Assembly: GCA_029258795.1 (NCBI GenBank)
Contig: JAPDKB010000002.1
Location: 114,822 to 178,821, forward strand
Origin: an archaeon
GTDB lineage: Archaea > EX4484-52 > WAPT01
DNA: 64,000 bases
Direction of reading: 5' to 3'
The first letter of the stretch is position 1; each line of letters opens with the position of its first letter. Below the pieces are notes generated by a model that did no database searches, was not told the DNA's origin, and saw only the letters and a program-made list of their open reading frames with translations. The translations under genes and the position numbers were made by a program. Below, in pieces: positions 26,587 through 36,230 of the stretch.

Positions 26587-27228
26587 TTATCCGGACGCAC
26601 TCCTCCGGTCAATCTCGTTGTGCACCACAGCTATGCAGCTTGATGCCAGATAGGGTAAAGGTCCAACGGAGATTTTTTCAGCTCCCAGCTTGTTGATTAC
26701 GTAGTCCTCAACTTTTTTGGGCATGCCTATATGATCCCCGAGAATGAAGCAACAGTTATCTCCGAAATCCTCAACCTCTCTTATGTCCTCTCCTTTCTCG
26801 TGCAGCACAAAAAGCTTGAAATTGCACATCTCCTTCAATTCCTTAACGAGAGGCACAACATCTTTCCTAGCAATATAAATCCCATCCTGAACCTTAACCC
26901 ATTCCTCCCCCCTTTCCTGCGCTTTCCTTCCTTCTCTCTCCCATTTTTCAAGAGCTTTCTTTATCCAGCTACCCACATTTCGTTCATCCAGGGACAAGCG
27001 TTTGATGCTATCGGAAAAAAATCCGATGGTTTTGGGCGGGTCCGGAGGACCGTTCAGCACCGCGTAAAAAGCCACATTCTCCCTCAAATCATGACTCAGC
27101 CAGAGCGCCTGAGTAACACATCTCGCCACCAGGTCCATCCTGCCCCCGCTCCCCGGCAGGTCATTTAAAGAAAAGATCGGGGCTGTAGCACCCTTTCTGG
27201 AATAAAGCACGAACGCTCTTGTACTCAT
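26587..27228 (-). CDS. trmY: tRNA pseudouridine-54 N1-methyltransferase TrmY; 3' end formed by the IS terminal repeat
   Basis: MSTRAFVLYSRKGATAPIFSLNDLPGSGGRMDLVARCVTQALWLSHDLREN...FILGDHIGMPKKVED; last codons AGT GCG TCC GGA TAA lie inside the IS TIR. Confidence 0.88.
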   Translation of the reverse strand: MSTRAFVLYSRKGATAPIFSLNDLPGSGGRMDLVARCVTQALWLSHDLRENVAFYAVLNGPPDPPKTIGFFSDSIKRLSLDERNVGSWIKKALEKWEREGRKAQERGEEWVKVQDGIYIARKDVVPLVKELKEMCNFKLFVLHEKGEDIREVEDFGDNCCFILGDHIGMPKKVEDYVINKLGAEKISVGPLPYLASSCIAVVHNEIDRRSASG

Positions 27229-27314
27229 GTTGTAATGGAAGTGTGAAAAAATTGTTAAATCTTCCGCCGAAACGATAGAAATGTGTGCATCACCTTTTGG
27301 AGGTGAATTAGGGA

Positions 27315-27551
27315 ATGGAGGGGGACAAGATAGTGTACCTCTCACCAAACGAGAAGCTTAAAGTGACGCCCAACGGATACGTTGTGAAGGAGAATACGTT
27401 GTTTGGTGAAAGGGAAGTGCTGGGGACATTCGAAGCCAACCTCGGTATTGGAGATCCGGATGGAATGAGGTATGCCCTGAGACACGGGTGCAGGGTCGTC
27501 ATCAGCCCGGCGGAAGGGTTCAAAGCACTCGCGTACAGACCGCTTGAATGA
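27315..27551 (+). CDS. Hypothetical protein (78 aa)
   Basis: Well-formed short ORF divergent from trmY; DUF-like beta-rich sequence. Confidence 0.5.
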   Translation: MEGDKIVYLSPNEKLKVTPNGYVVKENTLFGEREVLGTFEANLGIGDPDGMRYALRHGCRVVISPAEGFKALAYRPLE

Positions 27552-27648
27552 TAACTTAAATAATGGCTTACGAATTTTCTTTTCTTTCCTCTTTTATCGG
27601 CAGGGATGAGCTTCAACCTTTAAAAATGTGAGTTTGCACTTTTCAACC

Positions 27649-29157
27649 ATGGTCGCTTCTGTATCCTCACCTTCAAAAACAACTCAGAGCAACATTGTTA
27701 CTTCTGGCGAGAAGGAGAGTGTGAAGGTCAAGATAGGACTGGAGACGCACGTTCAGCTCATAACCAACTCCAAGCTTTTCTGTTCCTGCAGGAATCCTGT
27801 GACGCTTGAAAAAGAACCGGAACCAAACACGCTTGTGTGCGATGTCTGCCTTGGAATGCCCGGAACGAAGCCGAGGGTAAACGAAAAAGTTATCGAGTAT
27901 GCCATAAAAGTTGCTCTTGCTCTCAATTGTGAGGTTGCAGCCAGAACTTTCTTCTCAAGAAAGACGTACTTCTATCCGGACATGAACAAGAACTTTCAGA
28001 TAACGCAGTACGAAATACCAATAGCCAAAGGTGGATGGGTGGAAATAGAGGGGGATGATGGTAAAAGGAAGAGGATCAGGATAAGGCGCGTACATATAGA
28101 GGAGGACCCGGCCAAGCTGGTGCATAAAGAGGGCCACACCCTCGGGGATTATAATAGGGCGGGTGTACCTCTCCTTGAGATAGTCACCGAGCCGGATTTT
28201 TCCAGCCCTAAGGAGGCGAGGGCATACCTTCAAAAGCTGGTGCAGATTCTGGAATATCTGGGGATTTATGATTCAACCACACAGGCCACTGTGAAGAGTG
28301 ATGCCAACATTTCCATCGTTTACAACGGAATGCAGGGCGAAAGAGTCGAGCTAAAGAACATAAGCGGCACAAAGGAGATAGAGAGAGCTCTGAGCTACGA
28401 GGTTATAAGGCAGGTTAACGTGTTCAGGAGAGGCGGGGCTGTTGCCAGAGAGACCCGAAACTGGGATGAGAATGCCGGTGTGAGCAGACCCATGAGAATG
28501 AAGGAGGAAGAGGAAGAGTATGGCTATATTTTTGAGCCGGATCTGCCGATGGTGGAGTTTGAAAGGAAGTTTATTGAGAAAATAAAGGCATCGCTGCCAG
28601 AGCTTCCAGATGAGAAGAGGAAGAGGTTTGTCAAGCAATACAGCTTGAAGGAGAAAACCGCAGAATCGTTGACCAGCGAGATGGAAATTGCGGACCTTTT
28701 TGAGAAGCTCGTTTCTCACGTTTCTGTTAAGAACGCCGTGGCGTGGACACTTGTGCTGTTAAAAACTCTCAATTATCACAATATCAAATACAGGGAAGCG
28801 GGTATAAAGGATGAATGGTTTATCGAGCTTGTGAGAGCTTACGAAAATAAAGAATACTCTGACCTTGTCACCGAAGAGATTTTGAGAAGGATGGTGGAGG
28901 AGAAGCAGCCCTTGGAAAAAATTGTGAAAAAATACAAGTATCCTAAGCTTGGGGAAGGTGTGAAGCTGGAGGAGATTGTGGAGAACGTGATTGAGGAAAA
29001 CAGAAAGGCAGTGGAGGATTATGTGGCTGGTAGGATGGAGGCACTTAACTTCCTGGTGGGGCAGGTGATGAGGGCAACGAAAGGGGCTGCGGATCCGAAA
29101 AAGGTAAGGGAAGTTATGATTTCAAAGCTTGAAAACCAGAAGAAGGAAAATAAATAG
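27649..29157 (+). CDS. gatB: Asp/Glu-tRNA amidotransferase subunit GatB
   Basis: KIGLETHVQLITNSKLFCSC, CLGMPGTKPRVNEKVIEYAIKVALALNCEV, RRVHIEEDPAKLVH. Confidence 0.95.
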   Translation: MVASVSSPSKTTQSNIVTSGEKESVKVKIGLETHVQLITNSKLFCSCRNPVTLEKEPEPNTLVCDVCLGMPGTKPRVNEKVIEYAIKVALALNCEVAARTFFSRKTYFYPDMNKNFQITQYEIPIAKGGWVEIEGDDGKRKRIRIRRVHIEEDPAKLVHKEGHTLGDYNRAGVPLLEIVTEPDFSSPKEARAYLQKLVQILEYLGIYDSTTQATVKSDANISIVYNGMQGERVELKNISGTKEIERALSYEVIRQVNVFRRGGAVARETRNWDENAGVSRPMRMKEEEEEYGYIFEPDLPMVEFERKFIEKIKASLPELPDEKRKRFVKQYSLKEKTAESLTSEMEIADLFEKLVSHVSVKNAVAWTLVLLKTLNYHNIKYREAGIKDEWFIELVRAYENKEYSDLVTEEILRRMVEEKQPLEKIVKKYKYPKLGEGVKLEEIVENVIEENRKAVEDYVAGRMEALNFLVGQVMRATKGAADPKKVREVMISKLENQKKENK

Positions 29158-29200
29158 TCCAATATGCTTCCTCAAGTTTATAGAATGGAGGGTAGAAACG

Positions 29201-29209
29201 TTTATATAT
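29201..29209 (+). promoter_or_regulatory. Probable TATA box for the nrdR-nrdJ-btuR operon
   Basis: TTTATATAT in the gatB-nrdR intergenic region, about 26 bp upstream of the operator region. Confidence 0.65.
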
Positions 29210-29234
29210 GTGTGGTGTCCAATTATACATCGAG

Positions 29235-29282
29235 ACACAATTTGTAGGGTGCGACCGGGGAGGATAGCCCTACATATTGTGT
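29235..29282 (+). promoter_or_regulatory. Tandem NrdR-box-like operator (29235-29250 and 29267-29282)
   Basis: ACACAATTTGTAGGGT and GCCCTACATATTGTGT each match the NrdR box ACACWATATATWGTGT at 13/16 positions; start-to-start spacing is exactly 32 bp. Confidence 0.78.
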
Positions 29283-29357
29283 GGTGTATTAATTGGATTA
29301 GTCCTACCTATCTCGATAAGGGCTGAAATTTCAACAAAAACACCGGAGGTGCTCGAA

Positions 29358-29864
29358 TTGCACTGTCCTTACTGCGGATATCATGAAACAAAGGTTATAG
29401 AAACGAGAGACGTAGGGGATGAGGCCATAAGGAGAAGAAGAGTGTGCCTGAGGTGTGATAAGCGTTTCACCACCTACGAAAGGATAGAGAGAATGGACAT
29501 CTTCGTGATAAAGAAGGATGGCAGAAGGGAGAGATTCAGCAGGAACAAAGTGATGAAGGGCATACTTAAAGCATGCGAAAAAAGACCGATAAGCATAGAG
29601 GAAATAGAGAGGCTGGTGGAAAACGTAGAGAGCGAGATAAGGAAGAAGGATGGTGTTGAAGTGAGCAGCAGGGAGATAGGGGAGATAGTGATGCGCAAAC
29701 TTAAAGAGCTGGATCACGTTGCATACATACGCTTTGCTTCGGTTTACAAAGAATTCAAAGATATAGATTCTTTTGCAAGGGAGGTGTTGATGCTCAAAAA
29801 TGAGGTTAATAAAAAGGAGGATGTCGTAAAGGAGAATGTCGTGGTGAAGGGTGATACGGTATGA
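29358..29864 (+). CDS. nrdR: Transcriptional repressor NrdR (Zn ribbon + ATP cone); probable TTG start
   Basis: [87 protein letters not shown] at 29345 upstream of TTG 29358. Confidence 0.93.
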   Translation: MHCPYCGYHETKVIETRDVGDEAIRRRRVCLRCDKRFTTYERIERMDIFVIKKDGRRERFSRNKVMKGILKACEKRPISIEEIERLVENVESEIRKKDGVEVSSREIGEIVMRKLKELDHVAYIRFASVYKEFKDIDSFAREVLMLKNEVNKKEDVVKENVVVKGDTV

Positions 29865-32023
29865 ACGAGAGGAGAAGGGTAGAGAATGCGGAGATGGAGG
29901 GGAAGGAAAAGCCGAAGGCACGGGTTAAGAACCACATAAAGAAGATAAGGAAGCGTGATGGCAGGATAGTGAAGTTCGAAAAAGAAAAGATTGTGAATGC
30001 TGTGTTTAAGGCTGCGCAGGCAGTTGGTGGTAAAGATAGAAAGATGGCTGAGGAAATTGCGGATGAAGTTGTAATGGTTCTGAATGAGCGATTCAAACCG
30101 GGTGAGATTCCCAGCGTGGAGGACGTGCAGGATGTTGTGGAGGAGGTGCTGATAAAGAGGGGACATGACAGAACCGCGAGAGCTTATATAGCTTACAGGA
30201 GGGAGCGTGCAAGAATAAGAGAGGCAAAGGCAGCTCTGGGTGTGGTTGACGAGCTGAAGCTTCCGCTCAACGCCATAGTGGTGCTCAAGAACCGCTACCT
30301 GCAGAAGGATGAGACGGGCAAGCCGATAGAGAGCGTTGCCCAGATGTTCAGGAGGGTGGCACGAAACATAGCCAAGGCGGACAGGTTTTATGGAAAGACC
30401 CCTGCTGAGGTGAAAGAAACGGAGGAGAGGTTCTACAAACTCATGACCTCTCTTGAGTTCTTACCGAACTCGCCCACGCTTATGAATGCTGGCACACCTC
30501 TTCAGCAGCTCTCCGCATGCTTTGTTTTACCCATAGAGGATGATATAGAGAGCATTTTCGATGCGGTGAAATATACAGCCATGATACACAAGAGTGGGGG
30601 AGGCACCGGATTCAGCTTCTCGAGATTAAGGCCAAAAGGCGATATAGTTAAAAGCACGCACGGCGTTGCTTCAGGCCCCGTTTCTTTTATGCGTATATTC
30701 GATGTGACCACAGAGGTCATCAAGCAGGGCGGCAGGAGAAGAGGAGCCAACATGGGTGTGCTGCGTGTTGACCATCCAGATGTGCTGGAGTTCATCACCT
30801 GCAAGGAGCAGGAAGGCATGTTCTCGAACTTTAACATATCTGTGGCTATAACCGACGCGTTTATGGATGCCGTCAAGAGCAACGACACTTACCCTCTCAT
30901 AAACCCGCGCACCGGAAAAGTTGTGAAGGAGTTGCCGGCCAGAGAGGTCTGGGATCTTATCATTCTCATGGCCTGGAAGAACGGTGAGCCGGGAGTGATA
31001 TTCATAGACACGATAAACAGGCATAACCCGACACCCAAGATTGGGATGATAGAGTCCACAAATCCCTGCGGAGAACAACCGCTCTTGCCTTACGAATCCT
31101 GTAATCTTGGATCGATAAATCTTGGAAAGTTCGTGGTGATGGATGGTGGCAAGCCCTACATTGACTGGGAAAGGTTGGGGGATGCTGTCAAAACTGCAAC
31201 GCACTTTCTTGACAATGTCATAGACATGAACAAATACCCGCTAAAGCAAATAGAGAAAATGACCAAGGCAAACAGAAAGATAGGGCTCGGTGTGATGGGA
31301 TTTGCTGACCTGCTCATAAAACTCAGAATTCCGTACAACTCCAACAGAGCGGTTAGAATGGCGGAGAAGGTTATGAAATTCATAAATGAAAAGAGCAAGG
31401 AAGCTTCGGTGGAACTTGCTGAGGAAAGAGGAAGCTTTCCAAACTTTGAGTTGAGCGTGTGGCCTGAAAGGGGTTACGACAAGCTGAGAAACGCAACAAC
31501 CACAACGATAGCTCCAACGGGCACGATAAGTATAATTGCTGGAGCATCGAGCGGAATCGAGCCAATCTTTGCCATCTCCTATGTCAGGAAGAACATACTG
31601 GGTGGGGAGGAGCTAATAGAGGTCAACCCGCTCTTCATAGAGATGGCCAAGGAAATGGGACTTTACAGTGAGGAGCTGATGAAAAAAGTAGCGAAGATGG
31701 GCTCCATACAGAAGATCGATGGTGTGCCGGACGAGCTGAAGGAAATATTTGTAACTGCACATGACATAGCGCCGGAGTGGCACGTGAAGGTGCAGGCCGC
31801 GTTCCAGAAGCATACAGATAACGCGGTATCCAAAACCATAAACTTCCCCCACTACGCTACACCTCAGGATGTGGAGAAGGCATACTGGCTTGCTTACAAG
31901 CTCGGATGTAAGGGAATAACCGTCTACAGAGACAGAAGCAGGAGCCAGCAGGTGCTCAACATAGAGTATAAGGAGAACAACAAGGATAACAAAAAGGAGG
32001 GTAAATCATGCCCCTCCTGCTAA
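29861..32023 (+). CDS. nrdJ: Adenosylcobalamin-dependent (class II) ribonucleotide reductase with N-terminal ATP cone
   Basis: [80 protein letters not shown]-terminal CPSC. Confidence 0.95.
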   Translation: MNERRRVENAEMEGKEKPKARVKNHIKKIRKRDGRIVKFEKEKIVNAVFKAAQAVGGKDRKMAEEIADEVVMVLNERFKPGEIPSVEDVQDVVEEVLIKRGHDRTARAYIAYRRERARIREAKAALGVVDELKLPLNAIVVLKNRYLQKDETGKPIESVAQMFRRVARNIAKADRFYGKTPAEVKETEERFYKLMTSLEFLPNSPTLMNAGTPLQQLSACFVLPIEDDIESIFDAVKYTAMIHKSGGGTGFSFSRLRPKGDIVKSTHGVASGPVSFMRIFDVTTEVIKQGGRRRGANMGVLRVDHPDVLEFITCKEQEGMFSNFNISVAITDAFMDAVKSNDTYPLINPRTGKVVKELPAREVWDLIILMAWKNGEPGVIFIDTINRHNPTPKIGMIESTNPCGEQPLLPYESCNLGSINLGKFVVMDGGKPYIDWERLGDAVKTATHFLDNVIDMNKYPLKQIEKMTKANRKIGLGVMGFADLLIKLRIPYNSNRAVRMAEKVMKFINEKSKEASVELAEERGSFPNFELSVWPERGYDKLRNATTTTIAPTGTISIIAGASSGIEPIFAISYVRKNILGGEELIEVNPLFIEMAKEMGLYSEELMKKVAKMGSIQKIDGVPDELKEIFVTAHDIAPEWHVKVQAAFQKHTDNAVSKTINFPHYATPQDVEKAYWLAYKLGCKGITVYRDRSRSQQVLNIEYKENNKDNKKEGKSCPSC

Positions 32024-32057
32024 CCCTTCCCATTATTAATCCCAAAGGTGTTGCGAT

Positions 32058-32795
32058 GTGAGCTTCGCTAACGGTGTGAAGGATACTCCTCAAAATACTG
32101 CTCCACATATTGATGAAGCTGCAGTGTCTTCCGTGGATTCGGCAGCTCAAACACCGGTTGATGTGAGGGGTCCGGGTCTAGTGCAGGTTTATACGGGAGA
32201 TGGAAAAGGCAAGACCACAGCAGCGTTAGGACTTGCTTTGAGGGCTGCAGGCCACGGCTACAAAGTTTTCATTTTCCAGTTCCTGAAAGGCGGGCAGTAC
32301 ACAGGAGAATTAAAATCAATAAACATGGTGCTTCACCCACTCATAAAGATAGAGCAGTTTGGCACTGGTTGCATCAAGACATCGAAACAGGTTAAGATCT
32401 CAGCTTACAATGGGAAGAGTGGCTTGTGTCCGCGCAATTATACTGCTGAGAGAGATGTGCTTAACTGCGGAGCATGCCGTTATTGTTTCCTGATTCATGA
32501 TGAGGATTATGTAAGAACAAGAAAAGCGATAAAGATGTTCAGAGAGTTTGCAGCTTCAGGCAGCTATGATATCATAATTCTGGACGAACTGACACATGCC
32601 ATAAACAAAGGGCTCGTAAGTGCGGAGGAAGTGGTGGATATAATCAAATCCAGAAAGAAGGGTGTGGAAATTGTGATTACAGGCAGGGATGCTCCCCCAG
32701 AGCTTTTGGAGATAGCTGATCTTGTCACGGAGATGCATGAAGTGAAGCATCCATGGAAAAAAGGTGTGCCCGCCAGAAAGGGCATAGAATACTAA
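32058..32795 (+). CDS. btuR: Cob(I)alamin adenosyltransferase (BtuR/CobA family) with Cys-rich insertion
   Basis: VQVYTGDGKGKTTAALGLALRAAGHGYKVFIFQFLKGGQYTGE P-loop; insertion CPRNYTAERDVLNCGACRYC; LDELTHAINKGLVSAEEVVDIIKSRKKGVEIVITGRDAPPELLEIADLVTEM. Confidence 0.9.
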   Translation: MSFANGVKDTPQNTAPHIDEAAVSSVDSAAQTPVDVRGPGLVQVYTGDGKGKTTAALGLALRAAGHGYKVFIFQFLKGGQYTGELKSINMVLHPLIKIEQFGTGCIKTSKQVKISAYNGKSGLCPRNYTAERDVLNCGACRYCFLIHDEDYVRTRKAIKMFREFAASGSYDIIILDELTHAINKGLVSAEEVVDIIKSRKKGVEIVITGRDAPPELLEIADLVTEMHEVKHPWKKGVPARKGIEY

Positions 32796-32834
32796 AAGCT
32801 TTTCATTCCATTTTCTTCTGGAGGTGGATAAACG

Positions 32835-33674
32835 ATGGGCGATGTTCATCTGGGAGGATTCTTTGCTTTTCATTCGGTAGAGGAGTTCGAAAAGCTGAAA
32901 AGGAACAAGCTTGCCAAAAGCTGTTTAAAAGTTATGGACTTCTGTGAGATCTGGCTTGAGAATGAGAAGGGCAACGTCGAGCTTACAAAACAGGAAGATT
33001 ATGTGGTCAACCTGATTAGAGATGTGGTCGGAGATGATAAATACATCGGAATTCACGGCCCTCTCTTTATAATTAACGCTGCGAACCCATCTCCAACCAT
33101 GTGGAAAGCGGCTTTCGAGGAGGCAAAAGCCACCATAGATATTGCAAGTAAACTTAACGCGGTCTATGTGCTTTTCCATGCAGGCAACTACCCGTTTTTT
33201 GTAAAAAGAAAGCGTGTGGATGAAATGATGGTATCACGCTTTAAACAGCTGGTTGAATACGGGAGGAAGAGGAAGGTATGCATTGCGGTGGAAAATGTGC
33301 CCTATGCTCCCTCTCTTTCAGTTCCATACGGATCAAGTTTAAAAGAAATAGGACTTTTGCTCAGAAAATGCAAGGACCTTTACTTTGTACTGGATTTTCC
33401 GCACCTTTTGCTTGGAAGGGACAGTGAAGCCATAATAAAGAAAATACATCTTGAACGGCTCATAGCACTCCATGTGCATGGATTCAACGGGATGGCAGAT
33501 CATGTAGAGATAAACGATGACAACTTAATCGATTATGGAGAGATATTTGAGCACCTGATTCCAAAGCTTAAGCGCGATCTTTACGTTAACGTGGAGGTTG
33601 TCGGGTTGAGGGAGATGAAGCGCTCCATTTTGGTGGTTAAAGAAATCGTGGACAGCGTGAAAAAATCAAAATAA
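32835..33674 (+). CDS. AP-endonuclease-2/sugar-phosphate isomerase TIM-barrel family protein
   Basis: IGIHGPLFIINAANP, YVLFHAGNYPFF, CIAVENVPYAP, FVLDFPHLLLG, IALHVHGFNGMADH metal-site pattern. Confidence 0.75.
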   Translation: MGDVHLGGFFAFHSVEEFEKLKRNKLAKSCLKVMDFCEIWLENEKGNVELTKQEDYVVNLIRDVVGDDKYIGIHGPLFIINAANPSPTMWKAAFEEAKATIDIASKLNAVYVLFHAGNYPFFVKRKRVDEMMVSRFKQLVEYGRKRKVCIAVENVPYAPSLSVPYGSSLKEIGLLLRKCKDLYFVLDFPHLLLGRDSEAIIKKIHLERLIALHVHGFNGMADHVEINDDNLIDYGEIFEHLIPKLKRDLYVNVEVVGLREMKRSILVVKEIVDSVKKSK

Positions 33675-33699
33675 ATATTTTTGTGTCCAACAATCATGC

Positions 33700-33957
33700 A
33701 TGCCCGAAGACAATGAAAAGAAAATTTATGTTACGGCTGATATGAGTATAGGGGAGGTTGTATCTAACTATCCGGAAGCTGTTGCCGTGCTCATGAAGTA
33801 TGGTTTGCACTGTATAGGTTGCCAGATAGCAGCCTTCGAATCGCTGCGTGATGGACTTGTCGCTCACGGACTGAGTGAGAAAGATGTTGAAAGAGTGGTG
33901 GAGGAGATAAATGCTACCATAGAAGAGGTTAAGAAAACCGTAGAGGAAAAGAAATGA
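33700..33957 (+). CDS. DUF1858-type redox disulfide domain protein
   Basis: VTADMSIGEVVSNYPEAVAVLMKYGLHCIGCQIAAFESLRDGLVAHGLSEKDVERVVEEIN; CxxC. Confidence 0.85.
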   Translation: MPEDNEKKIYVTADMSIGEVVSNYPEAVAVLMKYGLHCIGCQIAAFESLRDGLVAHGLSEKDVERVVEEINATIEEVKKTVEEKK

Positions 33958-33971
33958 TGAGGTGGTGAGGA

Positions 33972-34163
33972 ATGTACAGGATAGTGCAGGACCATGAGGC
34001 ATGCATAGGATGTGGTGCTTGCGTTTCCGTCTGCCCGGACAACTGGGAGATGGGTGATGACGGGAAGGCAAAGCCCATAAAGACCGAGGTGGAGGAAGCT
34101 GGCTGCAATCAGGAAGCAGCGAACATCTGCCCGGTGCAGTGCATCAAAATCGAGGAGGAGTGA
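33972..34163 (+). CDS. Ferredoxin (single-cluster type)
   Basis: ACIGCGACVSVCPDNWEM...GCNQEAANICPVQCIKIEEE. Confidence 0.92.
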   Translation: MYRIVQDHEACIGCGACVSVCPDNWEMGDDGKAKPIKTEVEEAGCNQEAANICPVQCIKIEEE

Positions 34164-34186
34164 ATTTTCACTTTTTCACTTCTTTT

Positions 34187-35443
34187 TTATTTCAACACTC
34201 CATACCCTATCAGGCGCCATCTTCCCTCTATCTGGGTTGAAAGCGCGACCTTACTGCCCGGCTGAGCGCATATCGGTATCTTCAACTTTGCTTCAATAAC
34301 ATCGCTTCCTCCCTTTGTGCAGACACCAACAGTTCTTGCTGTTCCAACGTTCATTAGGAGAGGCGTTCCGGTTTCAATTTTTTCTATCATGAATTCCTTC
34401 CCGCTCTCTTCAATTCTCTTTATTGGGTAGTATTCCAACGTGACCTCATAGTAAACGGGTGGAAGCTGATTAACGTGACCCACAACATTACCCACCATCG
34501 TATCCGATTTGGTGAGGGCAGGGTCAAGCAAAGTCCCGACAGCGATAAGGCCGCCGGGTGTGGCTTCATCCAGTTTCTTGTTTCCCTGCATGAGTCCAGT
34601 AACCTCGGTGATGAGGGAGTGGTACTTGCCATCATCTCCCTTTATGCCCGGTCTTATCTCTATCTCATCTCCAACTTTCAGCACGCCCTGTATCAAGCTA
34701 CCTCCCAGCACACCTCCGACCAGATTTTGAATAGAGGTGCCGGGTTTGTTCACGTCAAAACTTCTTGCCACGTACATGAGGGGTGGCTTGTTGAGATCCC
34801 TTTTCGGAGTGGGGAATTCCTCCTGAATTGCCTGCAAAAGAACATCTATGTTAACTCGATGCTGGGCTGAAACAGGGATTATGGGGGCATTTTCCGCTTT
34901 CGTGCCCTTCAGGAATTCCTTTATCTGCTGATAATTCTCCATGGCCTGCTTCTCATCCACAAGATCTATCTTGTTCTGCACCACGATGAATTTCTCTATC
35001 CCTGCTATCTGCGCAGCCGTGAAGTGCTCGACGGTCTGCGGCCTCGGGCACGGTTCGTTTGCCGCTATAACGAGTATTGCATAGTCCATCAATGCAGCTC
35101 CGGTAAGCGTGGTGGCCATGAGCGTTTCATGACCGGGGCAGTCAACTATGGACACCGTTCTGAGCAGCTCCGTCTTCGAACCGCAATAAAAGCAGGTTTC
35201 AAAGGTTGTGTAAGCTTGCGGTTCACCACACTTCGGGCATTTCCTGATGGAGAAGTCGGCATAACCCAATCTTATGGATATACCTCTCTTCAGCTCTTCC
35301 GTGTGCTCGTCCGTGAACTTGCCTGTCAGCGCTTCAGTCAGGGTTGTCTTACCATGATCGACATGTCCTATCATTCCTATATTCATTTCCGAGATTTCCT
35401 TCGGGTTAACTTTACTCATGAGTCCTTCACCACCACTATCCAT
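34187..35443 (-). CDS. Translation initiation factor 2 subunit gamma
   Basis: MNIGMIGHVDHGKTTLTEALTGKFTDEHTEELKRGISIRLGYADFSIRKCPKCG...CFYCG. Confidence 0.96.
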   Translation of the reverse strand: MDSGGEGLMSKVNPKEISEMNIGMIGHVDHGKTTLTEALTGKFTDEHTEELKRGISIRLGYADFSIRKCPKCGEPQAYTTFETCFYCGSKTELLRTVSIVDCPGHETLMATTLTGAALMDYAILVIAANEPCPRPQTVEHFTAAQIAGIEKFIVVQNKIDLVDEKQAMENYQQIKEFLKGTKAENAPIIPVSAQHRVNIDVLLQAIQEEFPTPKRDLNKPPLMYVARSFDVNKPGTSIQNLVGGVLGGSLIQGVLKVGDEIEIRPGIKGDDGKYHSLITEVTGLMQGNKKLDEATPGGLIAVGTLLDPALTKSDTMVGNVVGHVNQLPPVYYEVTLEYYPIKRIEESGKEFMIEKIETGTPLLMNVGTARTVGVCTKGGSDVIEAKLKIPICAQPGSKVALSTQIEGRWRLIGYGVLK

Positions 35444-35504
35444 TGCTTAAAGCATAGCAGAATACACCTAATTGTGGGTTCACGTTTTTAAAGTTTAGCC
35501 CGCG

Positions 35505-36230
35505 TCAGCCGCGCTTCAAAGGAAATTCCACCAGTTTTTTCTCAAGATTGGGAGAGTGACCATCATTTAAATACCACACACCCATCTCTAGTGGAGTGAA
35601 GGGTTCATAACTGTTCTCGGGAACGCTCAGATACACAGATATTTCTTCTGACTTATTTTCCTTTTTCCACCTGTCCAGCAGTTCTTTTGCACCACGGGGT
35701 GCGAACTCGTCTATCAATGTCTGGAACGAGCATGATTTATATCCTACACGCGAGATGATGAGTGGAAACATCCTTGTTTCATCGAAGAAATGAAGATTTA
35801 CTTCTCCTGATAGGGTGGAGAAACCCGCGGATCCTAGCTCATCCCACTCCAGATTTTCAAATCCTGCAATCCAGGATTTGGGATACATTCTGACCCTTAC
35901 ATAATCCAAGTCATACACGGTGGGGCCGTTTTCATCGCGTTTTAAAAGAGTATCTAATGTCACATGTTCGTGATGCCCGTATGAGCATGAATTACATCTC
36001 TCCCCGTAATGAATCATTATCTCGTTTTTATCGAAATAGCTCTCTCCATCCACCCAAGCATAAGCATTAAGGCTCTCTTTTCCACAAGAGGGGCATATAT
36101 CTCCCTCCACAACCTCAAGTAATACATTTTCGCAGCTTCCGTCATGCGAAATTGATGCTGCGTCTTTTATTGCGTGATACAATTGCTTTAAGAAAAACAG
36201 TTTCGGGTTTTCACAGTTTTCCGGATCCAT
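35505..36230 (-). CDS. Zinc-finger protein, possibly ZPR1-like
   Basis: CPSCGKESLNAYAWVDGESYFDKNEIMIHYGERCNSCSYGHHEHV: two CxxC pairs about 30 aa apart. Confidence 0.4.
   Translation of the reverse strand: MDPENCENPKLFFLKQLYHAIKDAASISHDGSCENVLLEVVEGDICPSCGKESLNAYAWVDGESYFDKNEIMIHYGERCNSCSYGHHEHVTLDTLLKRDENGPTVYDLDYVRVRMYPKSWIAGFENLEWDELGSAGFSTLSGEVNLHFFDETRMFPLIISRVGYKSCSFQTLIDEFAPRGAKELLDRWKKENKSEEISVYLSVPENSYEPFTPLEMGVWYLNDGHSPNLEKKLVEFPLKRG

Larger units (their letters stand above)
25811..26602 (+). mobile_element. IS6/IS240-like insertion sequence, 792 bp, perfect 16-bp terminal inverted repeats
   Basis: GAGTGCGTCCGGATAA (25811-25826) and TTATCCGGACGCACTC (26587-26602) flank a DDE transposase ORF. 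Confidence 0.92.

Noticed and set aside
25803-26610. Target-site duplication flanking the IS
   Set aside because: The 8 bp on each side (ctctcggc / ctccggtc) are not a convincing direct repeat, so no TSD is called.
29219-29296. Cobalamin riboswitch upstream of the class II RNR operon
   Set aside because: No recognisable B12 box or multi-helix architecture; the palindromy is better explained by paired NrdR boxes.
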